DNA from: Prevotella sp. UBA2739
Lineage (GTDB): Bacteria > Bacteroidota > Bacteroidia > Bacteroidales > Bacteroidaceae
DNA: 30,914 nt
Assembly (NCBI GenBank): GCA_002353525.1
Contig: DEJV01000055.1
Span: 1 to 30,914 of the forward strand
Reading direction: 5' to 3'
Shown here: piece after piece, positions 1 to 6,951 of the stretch
How the letters are laid out: every line of letters begins with the position of its first letter
How positions within the stretch are numbered: position 1 is the stretch's first letter
Translations under genes and position numbers: made by a program
Notes under the pieces: model-generated
The model's input: only the letters and a program-made list of their open reading frames with translations
The model's database searches: none
Told to the model about the DNA's origin: nothing

Positions 1-46
1 CAAGTTATTCCAGTATAAGACACAATTAGGCATCAATTGGAAATCC

Positions 47-158
47 AGCTTGTTGACACTCGCTGCTCCAATCATTCTCAATTGCCTTTGGCGATGATTG
101 TCACGACTCGGTCAATCAAGCAAGCTTGCTGACACTCGCTGCTCCAATCATTCTCAAT
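47..158. repeat. 36-bp direct repeat pair
   Basis: Two copies of a 36-bp sequence beginning AGCTTG and ending CTCAAT lie at 47-82 and 123-158. They differ at one base (T53 versus C129) and start 76 bp apart. The second copy overlaps a perfect 12-bp palindrome, AGCAAGCTTGCT, at 119-130. The pair sits just downstream of the truncated peptidase gene. No protein or RNA function is evident; it looks like an intergenic repeat family or a small local duplication. Confidence 0.75.
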
Positions 159-175
159 CCTCAATCTTCAATCTA

Positions 176-811
176 CTACCTTCTTTTGATGTCGCTCCAC
201 TTAGGTGGTTGCACACCGAGGAGGTTGCGGACGAAGAAGTCGAAGCGTTTGTGCTCGCCGAAGGTCTCGCCCATGGTATGGCGGGCACCCGGCAGAACCA
301 CCAGTTCGAAGTCTTTGTTGGCACGCTGCAACGCATTGACCACCTGCATGGTAGAGGCAGGGTCTACGTTATCGTCCATCTCGCCCACCACGAGCATCAG
401 CGGTCTGTTCAGCCGCCATGCATTCACGGTGTTCGAGCAGGCAGCGTAGGTGCTGTCTACGGGCCATCCCATCCACTGCTCGTTCCACCAAATCTTGTCC
501 ATGCGGTTGTCATGGCAGCCACAGGCAGCATAGGCGGCCTTATAGAAATCGCCATGGAAGAGCACGGCAGTAAGGGCATTCTGTCCGCCTGCCGAACAGC
601 CATAGATGCCCACACGGTTGATGTCCATATAGGGATAGCGGCTGGCGGCTGCCTTGATCCATGCGATGCGGTCGGGCAGTCCGGCATCTTTCAGGTTCTT
701 GTAGCACACCTCCTCGAACTCCTTGGAGCGGAACGAGGTGGTCATGCCGTCGACCTGCACCACGATGAATCCCAGCTCGGCGAGGTCGGCGAGGTTCCAC
801 AGCCACGGCAA
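176..811 (-). pseudogene. 5'-truncated S9 prolyl oligopeptidase/DPP-IV-like peptidase (catalytic domain remnant)
   Basis: The 211-codon reading frame matches only the C-terminal alpha/beta-hydrolase domain of a family S9 (DPP-IV-like) peptidase. The serine nucleophile is in GCSAGG (about residue 74), the acid in VGEMDDNVD and the histidine in PGARHTMGE, so the catalytic triad survives. Full-length relatives carry a beta-propeller of several hundred residues before this domain. Here family-like sequence begins abruptly at PWLWNLADLAELGF. Upstream the frame runs only about 12 unrelated codons to a TGA at 848-850, with no in-frame ATG. The only start is a TTG at 811, and an ATG at 815 is in another frame. 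The break therefore looks like a deletion or rearrangement that joined a foreign leader to the 3' part of the gene. Two stop codons in tandem end the frame. Probably non-functional. Whether a second, complete copy exists elsewhere cannot be seen. Confidence 0.8.
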
Positions 812-972
812 ACATCTAAAAAAAAGTGTTTTAACAAGCCTTTCTTGTCAAAATCGGGTGCAAATTCACCTATTTTATAATGAATAAACGAATAAACGGC
901 CATTTATTTTCGTTCCCATCCCGTTTTTTGTTTCCCCACACAAAGCGGAAAGGGAAAAAAATACGCATTTAT

Positions 973-1003
973 TTTGTTCTGCACACAGTTTTTATTATCT
1001 TTG
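973..1003 (+). promoter_or_regulatory. Bacteroidota-type promoter of the thioredoxin-like lipoprotein gene
   Basis: A -33 TTTG at 973-976 and a -7 TATCTTTG at 996-1003 are separated by 19 bp, matching the Bacteroidota primary sigma factor consensus (TTTG, 19-21 bp, TAnnTTTG). The start codon lies 25 bp downstream of the -7 box. Confidence 0.8.
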
Positions 1004-1028
1004 CACGCAAAAACAGAAACACATAAGC

Positions 1029-2189
1029 ATGATGAAAAATATTTTGAAAGCAGCCGCCCTCACCATGGCGGCACTGGCCATCGCCTCGTGCACAGGCAAG
1101 AAATTTCAGGTGAACGGTACGATTAGCGACGCAAAAGACTCGGTGCTCTACTTCGAGAACATGAGCCTCAAAGAAGGCGCCGTGGTACTCGACTCAGTGA
1201 AACTCGGCGACAACGGCGAGTTCGCTTTCAGCGAGGCTGCCACCGAGGCACCCGAGTTCTACCGCCTGCGCATCGCCAACCAGATCATCAACATATCCAT
1301 CGACTCTACCGAGACCGTCACCGTGAAGGCATCCTACCCCACCATGGCCACCAACTACGAGGTAGAGGGCAGTGCCAACTGTCAGAAAATCAAAGAGCTG
1401 TCGCTCAAGCAGATAGACCTGCTCAACCGCGCCATAGCCATTCAGCGTAACCCCACCATGGGCATCGACCAGACTGCCGACAGCATCAGCCGCATTGTCA
1501 ACGCCTACAAAGAAGACATCAAGCGCAACTACATCTTCGTGGAGCCCATGAAGGCATACGCCTACTTCGCACTCTTCCAGACACTCGGCAACCAGCTCAT
1601 CTTCAATCCCCGGCAGAATGCCGACGACATCAAGGTGTTCGGAGCCGTGGCCACCAGCTGGGACACCTACTACCCCGAGGCCCTGCGCGGTAAGAACCTG
1701 CACAACATCGCCATCGAGGGAATGAAAAACCAGCGCCTCGTCGAGGCACGCAACCAGGACCTGCAGATTGAGGCTTCGAAAGTGAACACGGCCAACATCC
1801 TCGACATCGCCCTGCCCGACAACAAAGGACAGGTGCGCCACCTCACCGACCTGAAAGGAAAGGTGGTGCTGCTCGACTTCCACCTCTTCGCCACCAGCGA
1901 GTCCACCGAGCGCATCATGATGCTGCGCGACCTCTACAACAAGTATCACGACCGTGGTTTCGAGATCTACCAGGTGTCTATCGATTCCGACGAGCACTTC
2001 TGGAAGACGCAGACAGCCGCCCTCCCCTGGATATGCGTACGCGACGCGAACGGCAGCAACTCGGCCACCCTCGTCAACTACAACATTCAGTCTATCCCCA
2101 CCTACTTCCTGGTGGACCGTACCAACACGCTGCACAAGCGCGACATCCAGATGAAAGACCTGAATGCCGAGATACAGTCGCTGCTCTGA
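1029..2189 (+). CDS. DUF4369/TlpA-like thioredoxin-fold lipoprotein lacking the CxxC active site
   Basis: The 386-residue protein starts with a lipoprotein signal, lipobox AIASC with Cys21. Residues ~25-115 resemble the N-terminal beta-rich DUF4369 domain common in Bacteroidota. A helical linker follows, and residues ~255-386 form a thioredoxin/AhpC-TSA-like domain (VVLLDF strand, FEIYQVSIDSDEHFW, and the cis-proline loop SIPTYF at Pro357). In active members the VVLLDF strand leads into a WASWCGPC-type motif. Here it reads HLFATSESTERI (residues ~285-296), with no cysteine. The protein should therefore be unable to act as a conventional disulfide oxidoreductase and may be a binding or scaffold paralogue. 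It is probably periplasmic or outer-membrane anchored. It is monocistronic, with a consensus promoter upstream and a terminator downstream. ATGATG gives two adjacent possible starts; the first is used. Family assignment is firm, function unknown. Confidence 0.92.
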   Translation: MMKNILKAAALTMAALAIASCTGKKFQVNGTISDAKDSVLYFENMSLKEGAVVLDSVKLGDNGEFAFSEAATEAPEFYRLRIANQIINISIDSTETVTVKASYPTMATNYEVEGSANCQKIKELSLKQIDLLNRAIAIQRNPTMGIDQTADSISRIVNAYKEDIKRNYIFVEPMKAYAYFALFQTLGNQLIFNPRQNADDIKVFGAVATSWDTYYPEALRGKNLHNIAIEGMKNQRLVEARNQDLQIEASKVNTANILDIALPDNKGQVRHLTDLKGKVVLLDFHLFATSESTERIMMLRDLYNKYHDRGFEIYQVSIDSDEHFWKTQTAALPWICVRDANGSNSATLVNYNIQSIPTYFLVDRTNTLHKRDIQMKDLNAEIQSLL

Positions 2190-2227
2190 GACTGACGGGC
2201 TGAAATAATCAAGAATTAGAAATAAAC

Positions 2228-2268
2228 AAAAAGAAGAGGCAAGAGTAATTCTCCTGTCTCTTCTTTTT
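2228..2268 (+). terminator. Rho-independent terminator
   Basis: A hairpin with perfect 11-bp arms (AAAAAGAAGAG at 2228-2238, CTCTTCTTTTT at 2258-2268) and a second GAG/CTC stem inside the loop starts 38 bp after the stop codon of the thioredoxin-like gene. The arms supply a T-run on either strand, so it could act in both directions. Confidence 0.8.
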
Positions 2269-2333
2269 GCTTACTTTTCCAATAGAGACATCACTCTCAC
2301 TATGTCTATTTTGCTAATATGCCACCGATGACT

Positions 2334-2493
2334 TGTACTTGTAGTCATACCGACGTTTGGTAGCGTGCGTACCAATGACTGGTAGCCTGCCTACCAAAGT
2401 TTGGTAGCCTGGCTACCGCTGTTTGGTAGCGTGCGTACCAACGCTTGGTACTGGCAGTACCAAAACTCGGACTTGATTTTGGTACTGAGTTTT
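2334..2493. repeat. 22-bp-periodic array of TGGTA-N7-TACC(A/G) dyads
   Basis: Five units start at 2358, 2380, 2402, 2424 and 2446, exactly 22 bp apart. Each has 17-bp form TGGTA-N7-TACCA (unit 3 ends TACCG). The arms are invariant while the seven central bases vary: GCGTGCG, GCCTGCC, GCCTGGC, GCGTGCG, CTGGCAG. Units 3 and 5 are perfect palindromes around one base. In the others only the outer arms pair. Five-base spacers also vary. A decayed unit precedes the array (about 2334-2352) and a half unit follows it (2479-2487), the latter inside an AAAACTC/GAGTTTT inverted repeat (2462-2468, 2487-2493). The array sits in a convergent spacer, so it is not an obvious promoter element. No recognised repeat family is assigned. 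Confidence 0.9.
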
Positions 2494-2693
2494 AACATTT
2501 TTTGTTTGTAGTTAACGATTTTGGTTGACTACTTTTAGTCTTAATTGTAAGTTTGGTTGATTTGGTTAGAACTTATTTTTATTGTAGGTTTACTATATCT
2601 GGTCCCTATTTTTAATTGTTGTTGTTTTGTTGAATACTCTTTCTAATGTCCAAAGCCATTGGCTAACCTCAGGATATATTCGCTAACAACAAA
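2494..2693. other. AT-rich intergenic stretch without recognisable genes
   Basis: About 200 bp of T- and G-rich sequence lies between the dyad array and the stop codon of the convergent lipoprotein gene. It has several TTGGTTGA-like repeats around 2521-2570 and a small GACTA/TAGTC hairpin near 2527-2540. I see no ORF with recognisable protein, no tRNA and no clear promoter. Confidence 0.6.
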
Positions 2694-3131
2694 CTAGTCC
2701 ACCAATGTGCCGGGAGCCTTTTTCAATTTGTGATAGATGTAGTCGGTGCCTTTCTCGTAAGGGATGCCTGCCAAACCGCCAAACTCGCGCACGACGAGGC
2801 GCTTCTCGGATACTGACACTACGGAAGAGTACATTTGATCGGGATGCACATCATAGGGTTCCATCTCCACACGATCGCCGGAGATTGACCACCTGCCTTG
2901 TGGGGTCTCCCAGCGGGAGTCGCCCGAGGCTACCCAACCAATGACCTCTCCATCGGGTGAGAAATAATAACCACCGCGCATGTTTGCGAAATCGGCAGGG
3001 CTTTCGCCCTCCCAATAGCCCACCAAATGATGACGCAGGTCGTCTTCGTCTGACGAGCAACTCACCATGAGCATGCTTGCGGCCATCAGCACGAGCATGC
3101 CTGCTGCCAGTTTCTGTATTCGTTTTCTCAT
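2694..3131 (-). CDS. Small lipoprotein with a predicted lipocalin-like domain
   Basis: The 145-residue protein begins MRKRIQKL and has a hydrophobic signal ending in lipobox LMVSC (Cys25), followed by an acidic SSDEDD tether. The mature part starts LVGYWEGES and continues with GGYYFSPDGEVIGWV and GRWSISGD. This pattern of G-x-W and short beta strands is typical of the small lipocalin-like lipoproteins of Bacteroidota. The start at 3131 is chosen because it begins a standard basic-hydrophobic signal; the frame stays open eight codons further upstream. It lies downstream of the esterase gene on the same strand, but a 205-bp structured spacer separates them, so co-transcription is uncertain. No promoter box is evident. 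Function unknown; the fold is inferred only from the sequence pattern. Confidence 0.82.
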   Translation of the reverse strand: MRKRIQKLAAGMLVLMAASMLMVSCSSDEDDLRHHLVGYWEGESPADFANMRGGYYFSPDGEVIGWVASGDSRWETPQGRWSISGDRVEMEPYDVHPDQMYSSVVSVSEKRLVVREFGGLAGIPYEKGTDYIYHKLKKAPGTLVD

Positions 3132-3206
3132 ATCTTCGTTTTCTTTTGATAACACAGCTGTCAGCCAAAACCTTGCATGGAGCAGTGAAAATTTTCGCTT
3201 GCGGTC

Positions 3207-3333
3207 AGCATTTTGCCCCTTTACAAATGCTCATACCCGGTGCAGTCGGATTGCAAATCCTACTGAGCCGGGAGCTCTTTCTTTGTTCACACGAATTACC
3301 ATGAATTAAACACGAATTTTTCTGCTCGGTCGG
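3207..3333. repeat. Structured intergenic element: two hairpins plus CACGAATT repeats
   Basis: Hairpin 1 pairs AGCATTT (3207-3213) with AAATGCT (3225-3231). Hairpin 2 (3236-3272) is a nested 14-bp stem: CCCGG, CAGT and GGATT pair with AATCC, ACTG and CCGGG around a GCA loop, with small symmetrical internal mismatches. Next come three imperfect CACGAATTA-like repeats (3290-3319). A half copy of the hairpin 2 arm (CGGTCGGATT, 3326-3335) follows, close to the esterase stop codon. It resembles an extragenic palindromic or MITE-like element. It could also form a structured leader for the lipoprotein mRNA. Confidence 0.65.
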
Positions 3334-3336
3334 ATT

Positions 3337-4161
3337 CTAGAAGCTCTGCAGCCAGGCACGCAACTCGAGCTCCATCTCCACATGATACTTGAAACTGTCG
3401 CGGATGCCCCAGCCGTGGCCTCCCGAGGGGTAGACATGCAGCGAGGCGGGCACGTCGTGACGGTAGCACTCTATGTAGTAGTTCACGCCATTGGCGGGCA
3501 CCACGGCATGGTCGTCGTCGCTCAGGGCAATGAAGGCACGGGGGGTGACACGCGTCACCTGCATGTCGTTGCTGTACTTATCTTCCAGTTTCTTCTTGGC
3601 GTCTTTGCCCAGCAGGTTGTCGTGCGAGCCCTTGTGGGTGTAGGCCGGATCCATGGTGATGACGGGATAGAAGAGAATCTGGAAGTCGGGCTTGGCATCC
3701 TTGACGGCATGGGTGGCAATGGTGGAGGCGAGATGACCTCCGGCCGAAAATCCCATGATGCCCACGTCGTTAGCGCGGATGTGCCATTTGGCGGCATTGC
3801 GGCGCACCAGCCGCATGGCTTCTTCGGCATCGGAGATAGGCACCTCATATTTCCCGTGGGGCATGCGGTATTTCAGCACGATAGCGGCAATGCCGAGGTT
3901 GTTGAAGAAGGCCCCCCACTGGTAGCCCTCATGATCCATGGCCAGATGGGAGTAGCCTCCACCAGGGCAGATGACCACGGCGCGCCCCGTGGCACGCTTG
4001 GCATCGGGCAGATAGACGCGCACACGGGCGGTGTCGGCCTTGTCGGAACTCTTCACAGCAGGCTTTCCCTGCCACAACTGCATGTCGAATGGTTTTTGTG
4101 CCATTGCGGTGAGCGAGCATGCCAGCAGGCACATCGTCACCAAGGTTTTGAATGTCTTCAT
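3337..4161 (-). CDS. Secreted alpha/beta-hydrolase, acetyl-esterase-like (COG0657-type)
   Basis: The 274-residue protein has a signal peptide (MKTFKTLVTM to TAMAQ, residues 1-22). It is a compact alpha/beta hydrolase: oxyanion-hole region CPGGGY (65-70), nucleophile elbow GFSAGG with Ser139, acid in SDDDHAV (Asp216/217) and His249 in GGHGWG. Length and order fit the esterase/lipase family that includes bacterial acetyl and feruloyl esterases of plant cell-wall loci. The start at 4161 begins the signal peptide; an upstream extension in frame is read-through of the promoter region. The gene is divergent from a second secreted esterase and lies near the xylanase operon, so removal of acetyl groups from xylan or its oligosaccharides is a reasonable inference. 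Substrate is not proven by sequence. Confidence 0.9.
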   Translation of the reverse strand: MKTFKTLVTMCLLACSLTAMAQKPFDMQLWQGKPAVKSSDKADTARVRVYLPDAKRATGRAVVICPGGGYSHLAMDHEGYQWGAFFNNLGIAAIVLKYRMPHGKYEVPISDAEEAMRLVRRNAAKWHIRANDVGIMGFSAGGHLASTIATHAVKDAKPDFQILFYPVITMDPAYTHKGSHDNLLGKDAKKKLEDKYSNDMQVTRVTPRAFIALSDDDHAVVPANGVNYYIECYRHDVPASLHVYPSGGHGWGIRDSFKYHVEMELELRAWLQSF

Positions 4162-4205
4162 GAGGTTCTTATTTCTTATGTATTTATTACTTTTTTTGCC
4201 AATCA

Positions 4206-4237
4206 GTTGCAAAGATAGCTATTTTTTTGTAATATTG
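4206..4237. promoter_or_regulatory. Overlapping divergent promoters between the two esterase genes
   Basis: On the minus strand a perfect -7 TATCTTTG lies at 4210-4217, without a correctly spaced -33 TTTG. On the plus strand a -33-like GTTG (4206-4209) is followed after 20 bp by TAATATTG (4230-4237), one base from the -7 consensus. The elements overlap, so the two esterase genes may compete for or share regulation. Plus-strand assignment is weaker. Confidence 0.5.
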
Positions 4238-4284
4238 CAGGGCAAAAGTGTGAAAAGGTGAAAAATAAATAAAGACACAAAACA

Positions 4285-5745
4285 ATGAGGAACTTCCAAC
4301 GAATGGCAATGATGGCACTGCTCGCCCTTGTGACGACGGGCGTGCAGGCAAAGGTAAGGCTGCCGCACATCCTGTGCGACAACATGGTGATACAGCAAAA
4401 CACCGAGGCCCGTCTGTGGGGCTGGGCCAAGGCCGGGAAGACGGTGCGCGTGAGCGTGTCGTGGTCGGACGCCGTCTATTCGGAAAAGGCTGCCAAAGAC
4501 GGCCGGTGGATGGTCAGGGTGAAGACTCCCGCGGCCAGCTACACACCGCTGCAGATTACCTTCGACGACGGCGAGCCGCTCACGCTGCGCAATGTGCTCG
4601 CGGGCGAGGTGTGGGTGTGTGCCGGACAGAGCAACATGGAGATGCCTGTGAAGGGCTTCGGCAACTGTCCTGTAGACGGCTATAACGACGAGGTGCTCAA
4701 TGCCCGGCAGTACCGCGGCATTCACTTCGTGAAGATTCCCAGCATCATGCGCATGCAGCCGCAAGACGACGCCCAGTGCGAGTGGAAAGAGGTGAACGCA
4801 CAGACCGTGGGTGACGCCTCGGCCACTGGCTACTTCTTTGCGCAGGCCGTGAACCGCGCCCTCGACGTGCCGGTGGGACTGATCATGGCCAACAAGGGAG
4901 GTTCGCGCGTGGAGAGCTGGCTCACCAAAGAGAACCTGGAGAAATACACGCAGGAGCCTACCGACTCGATGGGCATCGTGAACTTTAAGCCGCAATGGGA
5001 CTACCACCGCGCCATGCTGTGGGGCAACGGCACGTTCAACCCCATCCTGAACTACACGGTGAAGGGCATTCTCTACTATCAGGGATGCTCGAACGTGGGC
5101 GACCCGGGCAACCAGTACAGCGAGCGCATGAAGCTACTGGTGGACCAGTGGCGCGCGCAGTTCGGACTGGGCGAGATTCCGTTCTACTTTGTAGAGATTG
5201 CCCCTTACTGGTACGACGACGTGAAGGGCGACTGGGGTGCCCGCCTGCGCGAGCAGCAATACAGGGCCTCGCAGATCATTCCCAACAGCGGACTGGTATG
5301 CACCAACGACCTGGTATATCCCTACGAGAGCAAGCAGATACACCCCGCACAGAAACGGCAGGTGGGACAGCGACTGGCTTTCCTGGCGCTGAACAAGACC
5401 TACGGCATGAGCCAACTGGGCTGCATGAGTCCCTCGCTGAAGGACATGAAGATTGTGGGCGACACGGTGCACATTCATCTGGACAACACGCTGGGCGCCA
5501 TCAGCCGCTTCGAGGACATCGAGGGGTTTGAGGTGGCCGGTGCCGACCGCGTGTTCCACCCCGCCAAGGCCGAGCACTTCTGGCGGCCTGGCGGCGGTTA
5601 TTGGGACGAGACTATCAGCATCACGTCGCCCGAGGTGAAACAGCCCGTGGCGGTGCGCTATTGCTTCCGCAACTTCCAGGTGGGCAACCTGAAGAATGCC
5701 GCCGGACTGCCTCTGTTCCCCTTCCGCACAGATAAATGGCAGTAG
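4285..5745 (+). CDS. Secreted SGNH-hydrolase, sialate O-acetylesterase family
   Basis: The 486-residue protein has a signal peptide ending near VQA (residue 22). A beta-sandwich N-terminal region then runs to ~105. The SGNH core carries block I GQSNME with Ser116, block III-like YYQGCSN (265-270), Asp342 and the terminal dyad histidine in QIHP (His353). This order is that of the sialate O-acetylesterase-like family widespread in Bacteroidota; several members act on acetylated xylan or other plant glycans rather than sialic acid. Neighbouring genes encode xylan-degrading enzymes and no sialic-acid catabolic genes are in the window, so an acetylxylan or acetyl-oligosaccharide esterase is the likelier role. 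It is divergently transcribed from the alpha/beta-hydrolase esterase. Confidence 0.92.
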   Translation: MRNFQRMAMMALLALVTTGVQAKVRLPHILCDNMVIQQNTEARLWGWAKAGKTVRVSVSWSDAVYSEKAAKDGRWMVRVKTPAASYTPLQITFDDGEPLTLRNVLAGEVWVCAGQSNMEMPVKGFGNCPVDGYNDEVLNARQYRGIHFVKIPSIMRMQPQDDAQCEWKEVNAQTVGDASATGYFFAQAVNRALDVPVGLIMANKGGSRVESWLTKENLEKYTQEPTDSMGIVNFKPQWDYHRAMLWGNGTFNPILNYTVKGILYYQGCSNVGDPGNQYSERMKLLVDQWRAQFGLGEIPFYFVEIAPYWYDDVKGDWGARLREQQYRASQIIPNSGLVCTNDLVYPYESKQIHPAQKRQVGQRLAFLALNKTYGMSQLGCMSPSLKDMKIVGDTVHIHLDNTLGAISRFEDIEGFEVAGADRVFHPAKAEHFWRPGGGYWDETISITSPEVKQPVAVRYCFRNFQVGNLKNAAGLPLFPFRTDKWQ

Positions 5746-5768
5746 ATAATTGATAAATGATTACATTT

Positions 5769-5895
5769 CGAGGGTACGAGGGTACGAGGGTACGAAGGTA
5801 CGAGAATACCTTTGTTTTCGCGAGCAGCTACTCGAGAATCTCAACAACCGAGGCAAATCTCGCACCCTCGTACCTTCGCACCCTCGCACCCTCGG
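5769..5895. repeat. 8-bp tandem repeats in inverted arrangement
   Basis: The left block (5769-5808) holds five 8-bp units, three exact CGAGGGTA followed by CGAAGGTA and CGAGAATA. The right block (5860-5895) holds four 8-bp units of the opposite strand type (TCGCACCC, TCGTACCT, TCGCACCC, TCGCACCC). The blocks are largely complementary and separated by about 50 bp, so the transcript or single strand could fold into a long, slippable hairpin. It occupies most of the spacer between the SGNH esterase and the DUF4359 gene. I see no gene inside it. Confidence 0.85.
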
Positions 5896-5937
5896 AAAAA
5901 ATGCACCCTTGAAGAAACGAAACTTAAATAACAACAT

Positions 5938-6324
5938 ATGAAAAAGCTTTTAACCCTGGTCATCATTCTGCTGGTGGCCATACTGATGACACAAACGGTG
6001 CCCGACAAACGGGCGCACAAAGAGGCTATGATGAAAGCCGTGAAGGAACTGGTTGACGAGGAGGCCGAGAACCGTGGGTTCAAGGACAACGGACTGACCC
6101 GCATCGGCAAGAGCATCGTCAACAGCGCCATCGAAACGGCGCTGAACAGCAAACTGAAGGTGGACAACTACTACCTCTTTAACACCACGCATGTGCGCAT
6201 GGGCGAGGAGAACAAGCTGCTGTCGGTGGGACTGTTCGGACACGTGTTCACCTTCGACAAGAAGATGCTGCGCGAGGCGCTCGAGAAAGGCAGCAAAGCC
6301 GACGATGAGGAGGTGGCAGAATGA
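5938..6324 (+). CDS. DUF4359-type small membrane-anchored or secreted protein
   Basis: This 128-residue protein has a single hydrophobic N-terminal segment (residues 4-19), then VPDKRAHKEAMMKAV, a charged helix, a short hydrophobic GKSIVNSAIETAL segment and a strand-rich part (NYYLFNTTHVRM, LLSVGLFGHVFTF). The pattern fits the DUF4359 family; biochemical function is unknown. The start ATG follows the 8-bp repeat block with no Shine-Dalgarno. Its stop codon overlaps the start of the Nudix gene by four bases (ATGA, 6321-6324), so the two are translationally coupled. Confidence 0.8.
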   Translation: MKKLLTLVIILLVAILMTQTVPDKRAHKEAMMKAVKELVDEEAENRGFKDNGLTRIGKSIVNSAIETALNSKLKVDNYYLFNTTHVRMGEENKLLSVGLFGHVFTFDKKMLREALEKGSKADDEEVAE

Positions 6325-6863
6325 GCCATCCGCTAGAGCGTTTTGCCTACTGCCCGGTGTGCGGCAGCAGCCATTTCGAGACGCACAACTTCAAGAGCAA
6401 GAAATGCCGCGACTGCGGATTCACCTACTACGGGAATCCGAGTGCGGCCAACGTGGCTTTCATCGTCAACGAAAACGACGAGCTGCTGGTGGTGCGCCGC
6501 AAGAAAGACCCCGCCAAGGGCACGCTCGACTTGCCGGGCGGTTTCACCGATATGGGCGAGACGGCCGAGGAAGGGGTGTGCCGCGAGGTGAAAGAGGAGA
6601 CGGGACTCAGCGTGAGCCGTGCCACCTATCTGTTCAGCCTGCCCAATCTCTACCGCTACAGCGGCATCATCATCCATACACTCGACATGTTTTTCCGTTG
6701 CGACGTGGAGGATACCACGCAGGTGCATGCCATGGACGATGCCGAGGATGCACTGTGGATTCCCATCGGTCAGTTGCGCCCCGACGACTTCGGCCTGCAG
6801 TCGATACGCCAGGGCGTGGAGCGGCTCATCGCCTCTTTTCGCGAAGGCCGGGCTGGCATGTAG
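6321..6863 (+). CDS. Nudix hydrolase with N-terminal zinc ribbon (NUDT/NADH-pyrophosphatase-like)
   Basis: The protein has 180 residues. An N-terminal zinc ribbon is formed by CPVC (Cys11, Cys14) and CRDC (Cys29, Cys32). The Nudix box runs from Gly74 to Leu96 with every consensus residue present: Gly74, Glu80, Arg88, Glu89, Glu92, Glu93 and Gly95. It probably hydrolyses a nucleoside diphosphate-linked substrate with Mg2+ in the cytoplasm. The zinc ribbon resembles NudC-type enzymes, but the protein is shorter than NudC and the SQPWPFPxS motif of NADH pyrophosphatases is absent, so substrate is open. Four-base overlap with the preceding DUF4359 gene indicates an operon. Its link with the neighbouring xylanase genes is probably only positional. 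Confidence 0.93.
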   Translation: MSHPLERFAYCPVCGSSHFETHNFKSKKCRDCGFTYYGNPSAANVAFIVNENDELLVVRRKKDPAKGTLDLPGGFTDMGETAEEGVCREVKEETGLSVSRATYLFSLPNLYRYSGIIIHTLDMFFRCDVEDTTQVHAMDDAEDALWIPIGQLRPDDFGLQSIRQGVERLIASFREGRAGM

Positions 6864-6911
6864 CAACTCTTTTGGCATAGACCCGAGGGGCATGTAACAA
6901 ATCCTATAATA

Positions 6912-6927
6912 TGTGATACATATCACA
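6912..6927. promoter_or_regulatory. CRP/FNR-type operator, TGTGA-N6-TCACA
   Basis: TGTGATACATATCACA is a dyad with 7-bp perfect arms and matches the canonical CRP half-sites TGTGA/TCACA with the six-base spacing. Its centre is about 45 bp upstream of the start point expected from the -7 box at 6952-6959, and the promoter lacks a -33 box. That is the geometry of activator-dependent promoters. A CRP-family carbon regulator (BT4338/Cur) controls many glycan genes in Bacteroides thetaiotaomicron, so a related protein is the natural candidate (inference). Confidence 0.65.
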
Positions 6928-6951
6928 CCATGGGCTGTCACTTTTTGTTTG

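Noticed and set aside
98..880. Long plus-strand open frame opposite the peptidase remnant
   Set aside because: It is antisense to the S9 peptidase domain, whose conserved residues are unmistakable; its own translation has no recognisable domain.
1194..2135. Long minus-strand frame within the thioredoxin-like gene
   Set aside because: Valine- and histidine-rich antisense shadow of a GC-rich gene; no start context and no domain.
2334..2493. CRISPR array
   Set aside because: Units of 17 bp with 5-bp spacers are far too short, arms are constant while centres vary, and no cas gene is nearby.
4285..5745. Sialic-acid metabolism role for the SGNH esterase
   Set aside because: Family name only; no sialidase, NanA/NanE or transporter genes in the window, and all neighbours point to plant glycans.
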